Shown piece by piece: positions 52,282 to 61,375 of a DNA stretch of 64,000 nt. The stretch comes from CALZIK01 sp945787635 (GTDB taxonomy: Bacteria > Acidobacteriota > Thermoanaerobaculia > Multivoradales > JAHEKO01), in the NCBI GenBank assembly GCA_947259725.1, contig CAMYNM010000001.1:62001-126000 (forward strand), read 5' to 3'. Under the pieces are notes generated by a model. It had not been told where the DNA came from. It saw only the letters and a list, made by a program, of their open reading frames with translations, and did not search any database. Each line of letters starts with the position of its first letter. Position 1 is the stretch's first letter. The translations under genes and the position numbers were made by a program.

Positions 52282-54558
52282 TTACGCCGGCACCGGGACC
52301 GGCGCACGCCGCTTGTCGATCAGCCTGGTCAGCTCGACCCGGTCGGGCTCCAGAAGCTCGGCGACGCCGTCGTCGTCCACGGTCGCCACGATGATGTGCC
52401 CGACCTCGGTGTGAACGTCGGAGAACAGCCCGTGGGTCTTCATCTTCTGGGTTTGATACTGGTTGTCCTCCGTGGGGCTCACATAGTGCACTGAGCTCAC
52501 CCGGTAGCGGTGAATCAGAAAAAGGTGAACCAGGGTCATCAGCCGCTTCTTGCGCAACGACATATCAAAGGTGTTCTGGTCGCGCACCGACAGGATGTTG
52601 CGCTCACGGCGGTCCCGAATGATCGCGAAGACGACGTTGGCGACGTTCTCGCCCGCTTCATTGGCGATCCGAAGCTCGAGCAGCTCCGATCCGGCGGTGT
52701 GGGGGCGCAGCTCGACCGACAAGCGCCCAAGATCGTAGTGCGCTGTCCACATCCCGACCCACTCCTCCAGCAGCGCTCTGGGCACCTCTGTCTGGACCAA
52801 ATGCTGAAACTGGGTCGAGCCCCTGCCCATCGCCTTGGTGGTCGCCGTGCGGCCCGACGAGGCCATGAGGGCTCCGTCCAGCCGGGGCCCGCCGACCAGG
52901 GTCTGCGGAGTCTTGTAGGGCGACTGCAGCAACCGGAACTTTCGCTGCAGCCGGGCCAGCGCCAACATTCCATCCTCTCGCAGCGCCGTCGCGAACTCCT
53001 CACCGGCGAGGCCGTCGATCTGATGTCCACCGTAGGTGATGAAGTTGAAGACGAAACCGAGCTTGCCCAGTTCGACCGGAAAGCGTTTCATCTCGTCTTC
53101 GCTCATGCCGGTCGTGTCCCAATTGAAAGAGGGCGACAGGTTGTAGGCCAGCATCTTGTCGGGGAAGCGTTCGTGAATCGCGGTCGCGAACCTGGCGGCG
53201 TCCTCGAGGTCCGCGGTCTTGGTTTCCATCCAGAGCAGATCCGCAAAGGGCGCGACCGCCAGCGACTTGGCGATGGCGTACTCGATCCCACCCTTGATCT
53301 GGTAGTAGCCCTCGGGGGTCTTGGAGAGCTCGCAGTCCCAGATCGGGTTGATGCCGAGCGCTCTGGCTTTCTCGCGGGCGGCAAAGAACGAAGCGTTCAG
53401 AGCGAAGCGATTCCATTCCTCGAACGTCCAGTCGAAACGCTCGCCCTCGCTCCAGCGGAACTCGAGCTCGTCGGCGACCGCCTGGCCGTAGGTCTTCAAC
53501 CCGGCCTCTACCTCCCACAGGTCCAGGTAGCTGGAGACCACGCCGTCCAGAACGGTCTCGGCGCCACCCTTCCCGTTGCTCGCAAACGCCCTGGCACTCT
53601 CGGTGATGGCCTCGTCGAGACCGGTACGCTCCAGCCACGCGTTGGCCGCCGCGTATTCCTCATCGGAGAGCTCGAATAGAAGGTGTCCCCTGATGTCTCC
53701 CAGCCCGGCTTCGGAGAAACGCCGCGAGATCGCCACGAAGCCGGCCTTGTAGCTGGGCAGATCGAGATTGGTCGCGCCCAGGATGAACGGCTGATCGCGC
53801 TCGTCGGAGCGGCTTTCGAGAAAGGTCGCCGACTCCGCGTCGGTTCTCGCCACGATCAGACCCGGCACGCCCATCACGTCGAGCTGAAAGCGGGAGGCGT
53901 TCAAGCGCTTGATCTGCTCATCGACCGCCACCAGGACCTTGCCGCCCTGGTGACCGCACTTCTTGACTCCCGGCTTCTGATCTTCGATGTGGTAGCCCGG
54001 CACGCCGACCTCGACGAACCGGCGAATGAGATTGCGCACGTGGGCGTCACCACCGTGCCCTGTGTCGGCGTCGGCGACGATAAACGGCCGGTAGTCGATC
54101 TCGGGCTGGCTCCGAAGCTCCTCCTCGGTCATGCGCGCGCGCGCGAACTGATCGTTCTTGTCCGCGGTGAGCAGCGCGCGAACGATCGGCGCGGCTTCAT
54201 CGGGCACCTGGCTCAGAGGATAGCTGGCCAGATCGGCGCCGGGGTCCTCTTCGATCGAACCCTTTGCCGAGGTCGCCCAGCCGCCGAGGTAGATCGCCTC
54301 GATTCCCTTGCGCTTCATGGTGACGGCCTGACCCGGGGAGTACGGTCCGAAGGTCGTGATCTGCGCCCGTTGGTCGAACAGTTCCCGCAGGCGGGCGTAA
54401 AACCCCTCGGCTGCGACCCGGGCGACCGTGTAGTCGTTCTCGATTAAACCCTGCTGCTCGGCGATCTGGCGAGCCGAATAGAGCCGAATGATGCCCTCGA
54501 AACGTTTGGCGGACATCCATACCTCGAGCTCCGCGATTCTCTCTTCCAGTTTCTTCAT
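52282..54558 (-). CDS. aceA: Isocitrate lyase, long ICL2-type
   Basis: 758 residues, far longer than the ~430 of classical isocitrate lyase and close to mycobacterial ICL2 (~766). It splits isocitrate to glyoxylate and succinate. The TIM-barrel core (~60-590) has the catalytic KKCGH (199-203, Cys201 as base), ADADTGHGG for metal binding, and NLSPSFNWDTTGMS. The C-terminal ~150 residues (from ~600) correspond in position to the ICL2 regulatory domain that responds to acetyl-CoA or propionyl-CoA. It overlaps the malate synthase stop by 4 bp, so the two are translationally coupled. Confidence 0.94.
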   Translation of the reverse strand: MKKLEERIAELEVWMSAKRFEGIIRLYSARQIAEQQGLIENDYTVARVAAEGFYARLRELFDQRAQITTFGPYSPGQAVTMKRKGIEAIYLGGWATSAKGSIEEDPGADLASYPLSQVPDEAAPIVRALLTADKNDQFARARMTEEELRSQPEIDYRPFIVADADTGHGGDAHVRNLIRRFVEVGVPGYHIEDQKPGVKKCGHQGGKVLVAVDEQIKRLNASRFQLDVMGVPGLIVARTDAESATFLESRSDERDQPFILGATNLDLPSYKAGFVAISRRFSEAGLGDIRGHLLFELSDEEYAAANAWLERTGLDEAITESARAFASNGKGGAETVLDGVVSSYLDLWEVEAGLKTYGQAVADELEFRWSEGERFDWTFEEWNRFALNASFFAAREKARALGINPIWDCELSKTPEGYYQIKGGIEYAIAKSLAVAPFADLLWMETKTADLEDAARFATAIHERFPDKMLAYNLSPSFNWDTTGMSEDEMKRFPVELGKLGFVFNFITYGGHQIDGLAGEEFATALREDGMLALARLQRKFRLLQSPYKTPQTLVGGPRLDGALMASSGRTATTKAMGRGSTQFQHLVQTEVPRALLEEWVGMWTAHYDLGRLSVELRPHTAGSELLELRIANEAGENVANVVFAIIRDRRERNILSVRDQNTFDMSLRKKRLMTLVHLFLIHRYRVSSVHYVSPTEDNQYQTQKMKTHGLFSDVHTEVGHIIVATVDDDGVAELLEPDRVELTRLIDKRRAPVPVPA

Positions 54559-56480
54559 GCTGACTCCTTGCCGTGGTTCGCGCCGACGTGAAAATCCAGA
54601 TTCTCGGTGATCCGGGTGGCATCGCGCCGGAACGCGCCGAGAAAGCGCTGGATTCGCTCCCTCGCGACCGCGAGATCGTTGAGATCGAGGTTGATGTTCA
54701 GAAAATCGATGTACCAGGGCGGCTTGACCGCGTCCATCACGTAGGCGGCGATAATCTCTCGGACGATCGGCAGCGTGGTGGTTTTGGAGATTTCGTGCAC
54801 ATCCCGGTTATCCGCCGCGAGCAGCTTGTCGAACTCCTCCGACAGTATCTTCTTGAAAAGCGGGGAGCTCAGCCGGTCTCCAGCCGCCACTCCGCTCTCG
54901 GCGTCGTCTTCGGTGAACCTGGCGCTCTTGTGGAGCCACTCCCAGAGGATGCTGAGACGGATCTCTCCGGTCGCCATGTCCTCCATGAGATAGAGCACGT
55001 CCGGATCGCCGAAGAAATCCGCCGGCTTGAGCGCTGCCGCCTGGAAACCCTGCGCGAAGGCGTTCCCGTACTGGAGGGACACGCTCAAGAGATCGCGCGC
55101 GCCCCGCACCGTCCGCGGCGCCGGCTCGAGGCCGACCAGAGCCTTTGCGTCCTCGGCGCCATAGGTCAACCGGGGGAACTCGCGGCCGAGCTGGTTGTCT
55201 TCTCCCGCCTCCGCCCAGACGGGCCTCACGATCTGGACCATCTTCCAGTGCGCCACCCACTTACCGCTCGCGCCGGCCTGCTGCTCGCGCCGGGCGCCCG
55301 CGACCGCCCGCTCCATGCCGCTCGCCACGCCGGCGGCCGAACCCACCGGGATGTTGGGCTCCATGCCGCCCTGCCAGAGGGCGAAGCCGCCGTCTTTGTC
55401 CGGCGTGTTGACCGCGCGCCGAACCCGATCCTCGTAGCTTCTCATGTAGCCGTAGGTCATCGAGATCGCGTCGATGTTGGGGTTGACGAAGTCCCCGTGC
55501 CAGGCCATCGCGTCGGCGACGCTGTTGATGTAGTCCCAGCGGCCGGTGTTGAAACCGACGAAGTGCCGGCCCAGAGCGGCGCGGATCTCCATCAGCTGGA
55601 ACGCCGCCTCGAGCTGCTCGACGAGAACGTAGGCCTTGATCTCGCCTTCCGGCATCTCGAGATGCCCTTCGAGCTCGGACAGCAGATCGTTCCACAGAGC
55701 CGCCTCTTCCGCCGTTTGAATCTTCGGCAGGTAGAGCACGATCGAGGCGCCGGCGCCCTTCAGGATCCGGTAGTTGTTGACCACGTATAGGGCCAGGTCG
55801 ACGATCGAAGCCGAAAACCCCATGCCATCCGCTCCCCTCACGTGCCTGTCGTCGAGGTGCAGACCGCGGGGCCGGAAGATCCGGGTGGTGCGCTCGAGCT
55901 GCTTCATCCAGTCCTCCACGAGAGGCCTCTCGAAGAACTCCTTTGACCAGCGATTGATCTCTGCGGCGACCTCTTCCGCGGCTTCGAGAAAGACCCGAGA
56001 GCCCGAAAAGGCCAGCTTGAGGTTCCTCTGGTTGTCGAGCGACATGGCCCCGACCTGACCGAGCGCGTCCTCGCCGTCGAACATCCAGCCGTCCGCTCCC
56101 GACAATAGGGCGTAGGCAACGTTGCGGATCGAGCTCTCGAGCGGAGCGTGCGGTTTCGTAGCAGGACCGGTGCCCTGGATCCACTGGCGCCGGAGATCGC
56201 GGGGGATCGCGCCACCCACGAAGCGTCCCTCGCGCGCGTCCCCGACCCGCAGCCGGCAGCGGGGTATCAGAGTCTCCGGGTCGAGGAACCCGATCGGGCG
56301 CCGGCTGTGGAATCTCTCTTCACGACGCGCCATGCGCTCTCGCATGAGGGCCGCGCGATCGCGGTTCAGGGGCGCCAAGGCACCAATGGCGCGCAACGCC
56401 TCGGCAGTCAGAACGTCGTCGTAGGCAGTCGCCAGATTGCCCCGGATCTCGAGCGCGTTGTCCCTGGCCACCACGTCCAT
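54555..56480 (-). CDS. aceB: Malate synthase (A-type, long)
   Basis: 641 residues. It condenses glyoxylate with acetyl-CoA to malate. MFDGEDALGQV and NQRNLKLAFSG match the MSA active-site region (Glu/Asp metal ligands), followed by LYLPKIQTAEEAALWNDL, VLVEQLEAAFQLMEI, HFVGFNTGRWDYI and GGMEPNIP. The core is about 100 residues longer than E. coli MSA. Start ATG at 56480 has AAGGAGGA upstream. Coupling with aceA gives both glyoxylate-shunt enzymes from one message. Confidence 0.93.
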   Translation of the reverse strand: MDVVARDNALEIRGNLATAYDDVLTAEALRAIGALAPLNRDRAALMRERMARREERFHSRRPIGFLDPETLIPRCRLRVGDAREGRFVGGAIPRDLRRQWIQGTGPATKPHAPLESSIRNVAYALLSGADGWMFDGEDALGQVGAMSLDNQRNLKLAFSGSRVFLEAAEEVAAEINRWSKEFFERPLVEDWMKQLERTTRIFRPRGLHLDDRHVRGADGMGFSASIVDLALYVVNNYRILKGAGASIVLYLPKIQTAEEAALWNDLLSELEGHLEMPEGEIKAYVLVEQLEAAFQLMEIRAALGRHFVGFNTGRWDYINSVADAMAWHGDFVNPNIDAISMTYGYMRSYEDRVRRAVNTPDKDGGFALWQGGMEPNIPVGSAAGVASGMERAVAGARREQQAGASGKWVAHWKMVQIVRPVWAEAGEDNQLGREFPRLTYGAEDAKALVGLEPAPRTVRGARDLLSVSLQYGNAFAQGFQAAALKPADFFGDPDVLYLMEDMATGEIRLSILWEWLHKSARFTEDDAESGVAAGDRLSSPLFKKILSEEFDKLLAADNRDVHEISKTTTLPIVREIIAAYVMDAVKPPWYIDFLNINLDLNDLAVARERIQRFLGAFRRDATRITENLDFHVGANHGKESA

Positions 56481-56612
56481 GAGGCTCCTCCTTCAGCCGC
56501 TAGCTAACCAAAGACGACCATGCTCCGGTACACCCTTTCGGGTAGTCGACCCTCCGACCAAAGTCGAGAAAGCCGTTGCGCAGTAGCGGTTCACCTGCGT
56601 GTCGGGCCAAGA

Positions 56613-57038
56613 TCAGCTCGTGATGTAGTTCTCGAGTTGCTGAATCACGAACTCCTGGTCCGCGATCTTGGCCTTGACCACGTCGCCAATGGTGATGATC
56701 CCGGAGAGTTTCCCATCGTCGAGGACGGGCAGGTGCCTGATGCGTTTGTTGGTCATCAGCGCCATGGCGTCGTCAATTGTCTGGTCAGGTCGAATGCAGC
56801 AGGGCTCCGCGCTCATGATGTCGCGGACCTTGGTGTCGCGCGAGCCTCTCCCCGAGAGAATCACCTTGCGCGCATAGTCGCGCTCGCTCAAGATGCCGAT
56901 AAGGCGGTCGTCTTGGATCACCAGAAGGGCTCCGATCTCCTTCTCCGCCATCAGTTCAAGCGCCTGGAACACCGACGCCTCAGGGCCGATCGACCAGGCC
57001 TCGCTGCCCTTGTCCGAAAGTATCTGGTGAATCTTCAT
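56613..57038 (-). CDS. CBS-pair domain protein
   Basis: 141 residues made of two CBS units (~5-65: WSIGPEASVFQALELMAEKEIGALLV, GILSERDYARKVIL; ~72-130: VRDIMSAEPCCIRPDQTIDDAMALM, RHLPVLDDGKLSGIITIGDVVKAK). Such proteins bind adenosyl ligands and modulate partner enzymes. The partner is unknown. The ATG at 57038 gives the canonical start, and upstream codons are not coding-like. It is divergent from the truncated esterase gene. Confidence 0.92.
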   Translation of the reverse strand: MKIHQILSDKGSEAWSIGPEASVFQALELMAEKEIGALLVIQDDRLIGILSERDYARKVILSGRGSRDTKVRDIMSAEPCCIRPDQTIDDAMALMTNKRIRHLPVLDDGKLSGIITIGDVVKAKIADQEFVIQQLENYITS

Positions 57039-57122
57039 CGCACGGTCACCTTCCCTGAATTTTCGCAATTGTACCCTAAACAATTGGCTCGTTCCGGCGT
57101 AACGAATCTCGGGGATCCTCGT

Positions 57123-57662
57123 ATGCGCCTCTTTGTCGTAATGCTCTCCGCGGCTCTCGTGGCCGTCCTTCTTCCGCTCGTCGCATCCGCAGCCGACCCG
57201 GACCTGACCATCGGATTCAAGCGAACCTTTCATTCCGAGATTCTGGGCGAGGATCGCGAGCTCTGGGTCTACCTGCCCGACACGTACGACGGTTCCCCTG
57301 AGAGCACCTTCCCGCTCCTGGTCGTCCTCGACGCCCGGGGCAGCTTCCGAACGACGGCGGCGCTGGTCCACAGCCTCGCACGAGGCAGAGCGCTGCCTCC
57401 AATGATCGTGGTTGGGGATGGACCCCTCCGGCGAGCCGTCGCGCGCTGGCCGAACAGGCCCTACCCCTACGCCTGCCTCGGCGAGGGACTCGAACGGACC
57501 GGAAAGCTCGAAGAGGCCTTGCTTCAGATGGAGCGGGCTCTCGAGATGGCCAAGGCCGAGAACGAGGCCGACATTCCCTACTTTCAAGGCATGATCGACA
57601 GAGTACGGGCCGCGCTCGCGGAGAACGGCGCGGTGGTCCCGGGGCTTCCCGCGAACCGGTGA
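57123..57662 (+). pseudogene. Internally deleted putative esterase (alpha/beta hydrolase) gene
   Basis: 179 codons with a signal peptide (to ~VASAADPD). Residues 30-98 match the start of the putative-esterase family (FHSEILGEDRELWVYLPDTY, FPLLVVLDARGSF, LPPMIVVG). The sequence then jumps at ~98-112 to a TPR-like end (YACLGEGLERTGKLEEALLQMERALEMA). The catalytic GxSxG and the His are missing. Full relatives are about 350-400 residues. An in-frame internal deletion is the simplest reading, so it is probably non-catalytic though still an open frame. Confidence 0.65.
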
Positions 57663-57722
57663 ACTTCGGCCGGCCACCAGCGTAATAGACTCACTAGCAC
57701 ATCGAAACCGAAAGGACCTCGA

Positions 57723-59015
57723 ATGAGACGCTTCCATCTCGCTTTCATCCTCGCGCTCTGCCCGGTCGCCACTCTGCCCGCTTTCGCGGCCGCCGACTGG
57801 CCGCAGTGGCGTGGGCCTAACCGAGACGGGCGCTCGCCGGAGACCGGTCTTCTACAGAGCTGGCCCGAGGGCGGACCGCCCCTGGCTTGGCGAGCCACTG
57901 GCCTGGGAGGGGGCTTTTCGAGCGTATCTGTGGCCGGCGGGCGGATCTTCACGCTCGGTGACCTCGACGACGGTCAATATGCGATGGCCCTCGCCGAGGC
58001 CGACGGCAAGCTCCTCTGGAAGACCAGGATAGGTCCGACCTGGAACGACGACTACCTCGGCCCGCGCTCAACGCCCACAGTTGACGGCGAGCGTATCTAC
58101 GTGGTCAATACGGAAGGCGACGTCATCGCGATGGAAGCCGCGAGCGGCAAGGAGGCCTGGCGTAGGAGCCTCTCCAAGGACTTCGGCAGCTACATCATGC
58201 AGGCCATGGGCAGCACCGACTGGAAGTACGCGGAATCGCCCTTGGTCGACGGCGATCGGCTGATCGTCACTCCCGGCGTCTCCGATGCCGCGCTGGTGGC
58301 GCTCGACAAGGCAGACGGCGAGGAGATCTGGCGAGCCCGGATCAGGCGGTTGGGCTCGCAGGGAGCCTACGGCGCCGGGTATTCCTCGATCGTCATCTCC
58401 AACGGCGGGGGCGTCAAGCAGTACGTTCAGTTGATCGGCCGCGGCGTAATCGGCGTCGAGGCCGAGACCGGCAAGTTTCTCTGGGGCTATAACAAGGTCG
58501 CCAACGACATCGCCAACATCCCGACCCCGCTGGTTCACGGTGACTACGTCTTCGCTTCGAGCGGCTACGGCACCGGCGCCGCCCTGATTCGATTGCAGCC
58601 CGATGGCGAGGGCGGAGTGAAGGCCGAGGAAGTCTACTTCCTCGAGGCCGACACCTTCCAGAACCATCACGGCGGGATGATCATCGACCGAGGCTACGTA
58701 TTCACGGGAACCGGGCACAATAAGGGCTTCCCGATCGCCGTCAAGCTCGAGACCGGAGACGTCGCCTGGGGCCCGGAGCGCAACCAGGGCAAAAGCTCGG
58801 CAGCGATCAGCTACGCCGACGGTCGCATCTACTTTCGCTATCAGGACGGTCGCATGATCCTGGTCGAGGCCACCGGCGACGGCTACAGGGAGCACGGCAG
58901 TTTCGAGATCCCGGAGGTCAGCAAGCCGAGCTGGCCGCATCCGGTGATCGCCGGTGGCAAGCTCTATCTGCGCGAGCAGGACAGCCTGTTCTGCTACGAC
59001 GTCACCGCGCCCTAG
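57723..59015 (+). CDS. Exported PQQ-like (outer membrane assembly BamB-like) beta-propeller protein
   Basis: 430 residues. A signal peptide (to AFAAADW) is followed by WPQWRGPNRDGRSPETGLLQ, the usual start of PQQ-like repeat proteins of Planctomycetes and Acidobacteria. Repeated blades contain A-x-D-x-x-T/S-G-x-x-x-W patterns (VIAMEAASGKEAWRRS, LVALDKADGEEIWRAR, VIGVEAETGKFLWGYN). No dehydrogenase catalytic Asp/Cys pair is recognised, so enzyme activity is doubtful. AAAGGA precedes the ATG. It is a single gene ending in a hairpin. Confidence 0.88.
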   Translation: MRRFHLAFILALCPVATLPAFAAADWPQWRGPNRDGRSPETGLLQSWPEGGPPLAWRATGLGGGFSSVSVAGGRIFTLGDLDDGQYAMALAEADGKLLWKTRIGPTWNDDYLGPRSTPTVDGERIYVVNTEGDVIAMEAASGKEAWRRSLSKDFGSYIMQAMGSTDWKYAESPLVDGDRLIVTPGVSDAALVALDKADGEEIWRARIRRLGSQGAYGAGYSSIVISNGGGVKQYVQLIGRGVIGVEAETGKFLWGYNKVANDIANIPTPLVHGDYVFASSGYGTGAALIRLQPDGEGGVKAEEVYFLEADTFQNHHGGMIIDRGYVFTGTGHNKGFPIAVKLETGDVAWGPERNQGKSSAAISYADGRIYFRYQDGRMILVEATGDGYREHGSFEIPEVSKPSWPHPVIAGGKLYLREQDSLFCYDVTAP

Positions 59016-59025
59016 GGGGCGCGGT
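59004..59025 (+). terminator. 9-bp perfect hairpin spanning the stop codon of the PQQ-like gene
   Basis: ACCGCGCCC and GGGCGCGGT with a TAGG loop that contains the stop codon. The convergent gene ends at 59052, so it may serve both directions. No T tract follows. Confidence 0.45.
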
Positions 59026-59051
59026 CCACACGGATCGTTCGCTCGTGGCGC

Positions 59052-59810
59052 TCAGGCGGGAACCGACAGAACCAGACCGGTCAGGCGGTGCAAAGCGTTC
59101 GCCACCCGCATCTCATGATCGTCGAAGGTCTCCGTGAAGGCGATGCCGATCCGATCGTTCTTCCGCCAGGCGACCCGCGCCCGGACGCTGACCAGGGCAG
59201 TTTCCCGGTCTATCGCCAGCGACACACGCGAGGCCTGGTCGGGGCTCCAGTTCTCGGGCAGTCCGGCAAGGCAGGCGCCGCCTAGGGAAAGGTTCTCCAG
59301 AGTCGCCGTCACGGGCTCGCGGCGCTCGATCCGTAGCTCGATCTGCGCCCCGACCCGGATCCTGGCCTCCCTGCGCCTCGCGAGCTCGATTCTCGACGAG
59401 TGATTCTCGAAGGAGTAGCGAAGGGCAACCTTCGACAGGCGCAATGCCAGACCGTCGTAGGCTCCGGCCAGCTCGAGCAGGCTGCGGCCATCGAGTACCA
59501 GCAGGGTCGTCGGCCCGGAGGCTCTGGCCGAGAGTGTCCGCCCGGCGCCCTCTAGCACGCCGACCTCGCCGAAGACGCTGCCGGTCTCGACCCTGGCTTT
59601 TAGGGCCACGACCTCGCCGACGCGGTCCGAGAACAACACTACGGCTCCGGTGCGCACCACGTAGAGATGCCTCGACGGATCGCCGGCCCGGAACACGATC
59701 TGGTCATCTTCAAAGTGCTCTTCTCCGAACAGTTCCGACACCAGACGGCGCAGGTCGGTCGGCAGCTCCTGAAACAAATCGAGGTTGTCGAGAAAGTCGG
59801 CGTTCGTCAT
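59052..59810 (-). CDS. Cyclic nucleotide-binding domain and PilZ domain protein
   Basis: 252 residues. A CNB domain (~5-130: DDQIVFRAGDPSRHLYVVRTGAVVLF, GSVFGEVGVLEGAGRTLSARA) is joined to a PilZ domain (~150-245: RRREARIRVGAQIELRIERR and ENLSLGGACL). The PilZ c-di-GMP motif RxxxR is present, but the NxSxxG motif has Asn in place of the more usual Asp (NLSLGG is still used by binders). It could integrate cAMP/cGMP and c-di-GMP. The ATG at 59810 gives the normal CNB start. It converges with the PQQ-like gene. Confidence 0.88.
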   Translation of the reverse strand: MTNADFLDNLDLFQELPTDLRRLVSELFGEEHFEDDQIVFRAGDPSRHLYVVRTGAVVLFSDRVGEVVALKARVETGSVFGEVGVLEGAGRTLSARASGPTTLLVLDGRSLLELAGAYDGLALRLSKVALRYSFENHSSRIELARRREARIRVGAQIELRIERREPVTATLENLSLGGACLAGLPENWSPDQASRVSLAIDRETALVSVRARVAWRKNDRIGIAFTETFDDHEMRVANALHRLTGLVLSVPA

Positions 59811-59931
59811 TTTTGAAGACCTTTCAGGCGGTACCCTCTCAGGGTTCAACGGCTCGATCCGATGGTAGCCCCTGGGTGCCGCTTCGTCTGTGAAGAGCGT
59901 GACAGTGGGATCGGCTAGAATCCCGAGATCC

Positions 59932-61338
59932 ATGACCAAGACAAAGCGCTGGACGATCGACTCGCTCGTCCTGATTTTCTCGATTGTCATCGTCGCGCAG
60001 CTGCTCACCTACGTCGTCCCGCAGGGCAAGTTCGAGCGCGAGCCGTATCCGAAGAACCCCTCGCGCGAGATGGTGGTTCCCGGCAGCTATCAGGAGGTGG
60101 GCGGCGCCGACACCGTCACTCTGAAGCCCTGGCACGCCCTCACCGCGGTGCCGAAGGGACTCGAAGCGGCTCAGGAGATCGTTTTTCTGATTTTTCTCGT
60201 CGGTGGCGTGATCGCGATCCTCCGGGCGACCGGAGCCATCGACGCGTTCCTTCACACCGCGGTCGCCAAGCTCGGTGGCAGCCCGTGGATCCTGATCGGA
60301 GGCTGCCTGGTGCTCTTCGGCCTCGGCTCGTGGACGATCGGCATGGGCGAAGAGTACGTGACGCTCATTCCGATCCTGATCGCGATGAGCCTGGCTATGA
60401 AGATGGACGCGATCGTCGCGATGGGCATGATCTGGGTGCCCTACGGCATCGGTTGGGCCTGCGCCGGCACCAATCCCTTCGGCGTCCTGATCGCCCAGGA
60501 CATCGCCGGCCTCGCCCCCACCTCGGGCTGGCCGTTTCGGCTCGGCCTGCTGGTCGTCTTTCTGGCGGTCGGCTTCCAGCACGTCTATTCGTATGCGCTC
60601 AAGGTCCGGCGGGATCCGACTACCAGCCTGGTGGCCGACGTCGACTACAGCGACGGCTTCGAGGCCCCCGAAGACATCAGGCTCACCGGTCGCCGGGTCC
60701 TGGTCCTGGCGGTCTTTGTGGCCGGAATCGTCGGCTTCGTCATCGGCGCTTCGACGGCGGGCTGGTACATCGTCGAGCTACTCACCATTTTCCTGGCCGT
60801 CGGACTCCTCGGAGCGGTCATCGGCGGTCTGGGCGCGGTCGAGACCAGCCGGATCTTCATCCACGGAGCCAGTGAGATGACTGCCGCGGCGATCATCATC
60901 GGATTCGCCCGCGCCATTGAAGTCGTCTTGAATGACGGCCAGATCATCGACACGGTGATTCACTCGATCGCGTCTCTGCTCGAGGGCACCGGTCCGGCGG
61001 TCTCGGCGGTCGGCATGCTCGCCGTCCAGAGCATCTGCAACATCTTCATCCCGTCCGGGAGCGGCCAGGCCTTCGTCACCATGCCGATCATGTCGCCGCT
61101 CGCGACCCTCACCGGCGTGCCCCAGCAGGTCGCCGTCCTCGCCTTCCAGTTCGGCGACGGCTTCAGCAACATGCTGGTGCCCACCAGCGCCCTGGTCATG
61201 GGCACCCTGGCTCTCGGCCGTATTCCCTACGGCGCCTGGCTGCGCTTTTCGGCTCCGCTTCTCGCCAAGCTGCTGGCCTTGTCGGTGCTGGTGCTGATCG
61301 TCGCCGTCTACTTCGGAAACGCGCTCGGGCTCGGCTGA
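59932..61338 (+). CDS. YfcC/DcuC-family membrane carrier
   Basis: 468 residues with 12 or so transmembrane helices (first: LVLIFSIVIVAQLLTYVVPQGKFER). TYVVPQGxFER, ATGAIDAFLHTAV, the conserved MGEEYVTLIPI loop, ICNIFIPSGSGQAFVTMPIM and GDGFSNMLVPTSALVMGTL are typical of the YfcC branch (Pfam DcuC/COG1288). These are anaerobic C4-dicarboxylate or amino acid (arginine/ornithine) carriers. The substrate is unknown here. The ATG at 59932 is the canonical start. It converges with the M20 amidohydrolase gene. Confidence 0.88.
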   Translation: MTKTKRWTIDSLVLIFSIVIVAQLLTYVVPQGKFEREPYPKNPSREMVVPGSYQEVGGADTVTLKPWHALTAVPKGLEAAQEIVFLIFLVGGVIAILRATGAIDAFLHTAVAKLGGSPWILIGGCLVLFGLGSWTIGMGEEYVTLIPILIAMSLAMKMDAIVAMGMIWVPYGIGWACAGTNPFGVLIAQDIAGLAPTSGWPFRLGLLVVFLAVGFQHVYSYALKVRRDPTTSLVADVDYSDGFEAPEDIRLTGRRVLVLAVFVAGIVGFVIGASTAGWYIVELLTIFLAVGLLGAVIGGLGAVETSRIFIHGASEMTAAAIIIGFARAIEVVLNDGQIIDTVIHSIASLLEGTGPAVSAVGMLAVQSICNIFIPSGSGQAFVTMPIMSPLATLTGVPQQVAVLAFQFGDGFSNMLVPTSALVMGTLALGRIPYGAWLRFSAPLLAKLLALSVLVLIVAVYFGNALGLG

Positions 61339-61348
61339 GGCTCAGCCG
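61332..61348. terminator. 7-bp hairpin at the carrier stop codon
   Basis: CGGCTGA (containing the TGA stop) and TCAGCCG flank GGC. It lies between convergent genes ending at 61338 and 61376. No T tract is seen. Confidence 0.35.
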
Positions 61349-61375
61349 CGGCGCTGTTGCAAGCCTCGCACCTCC

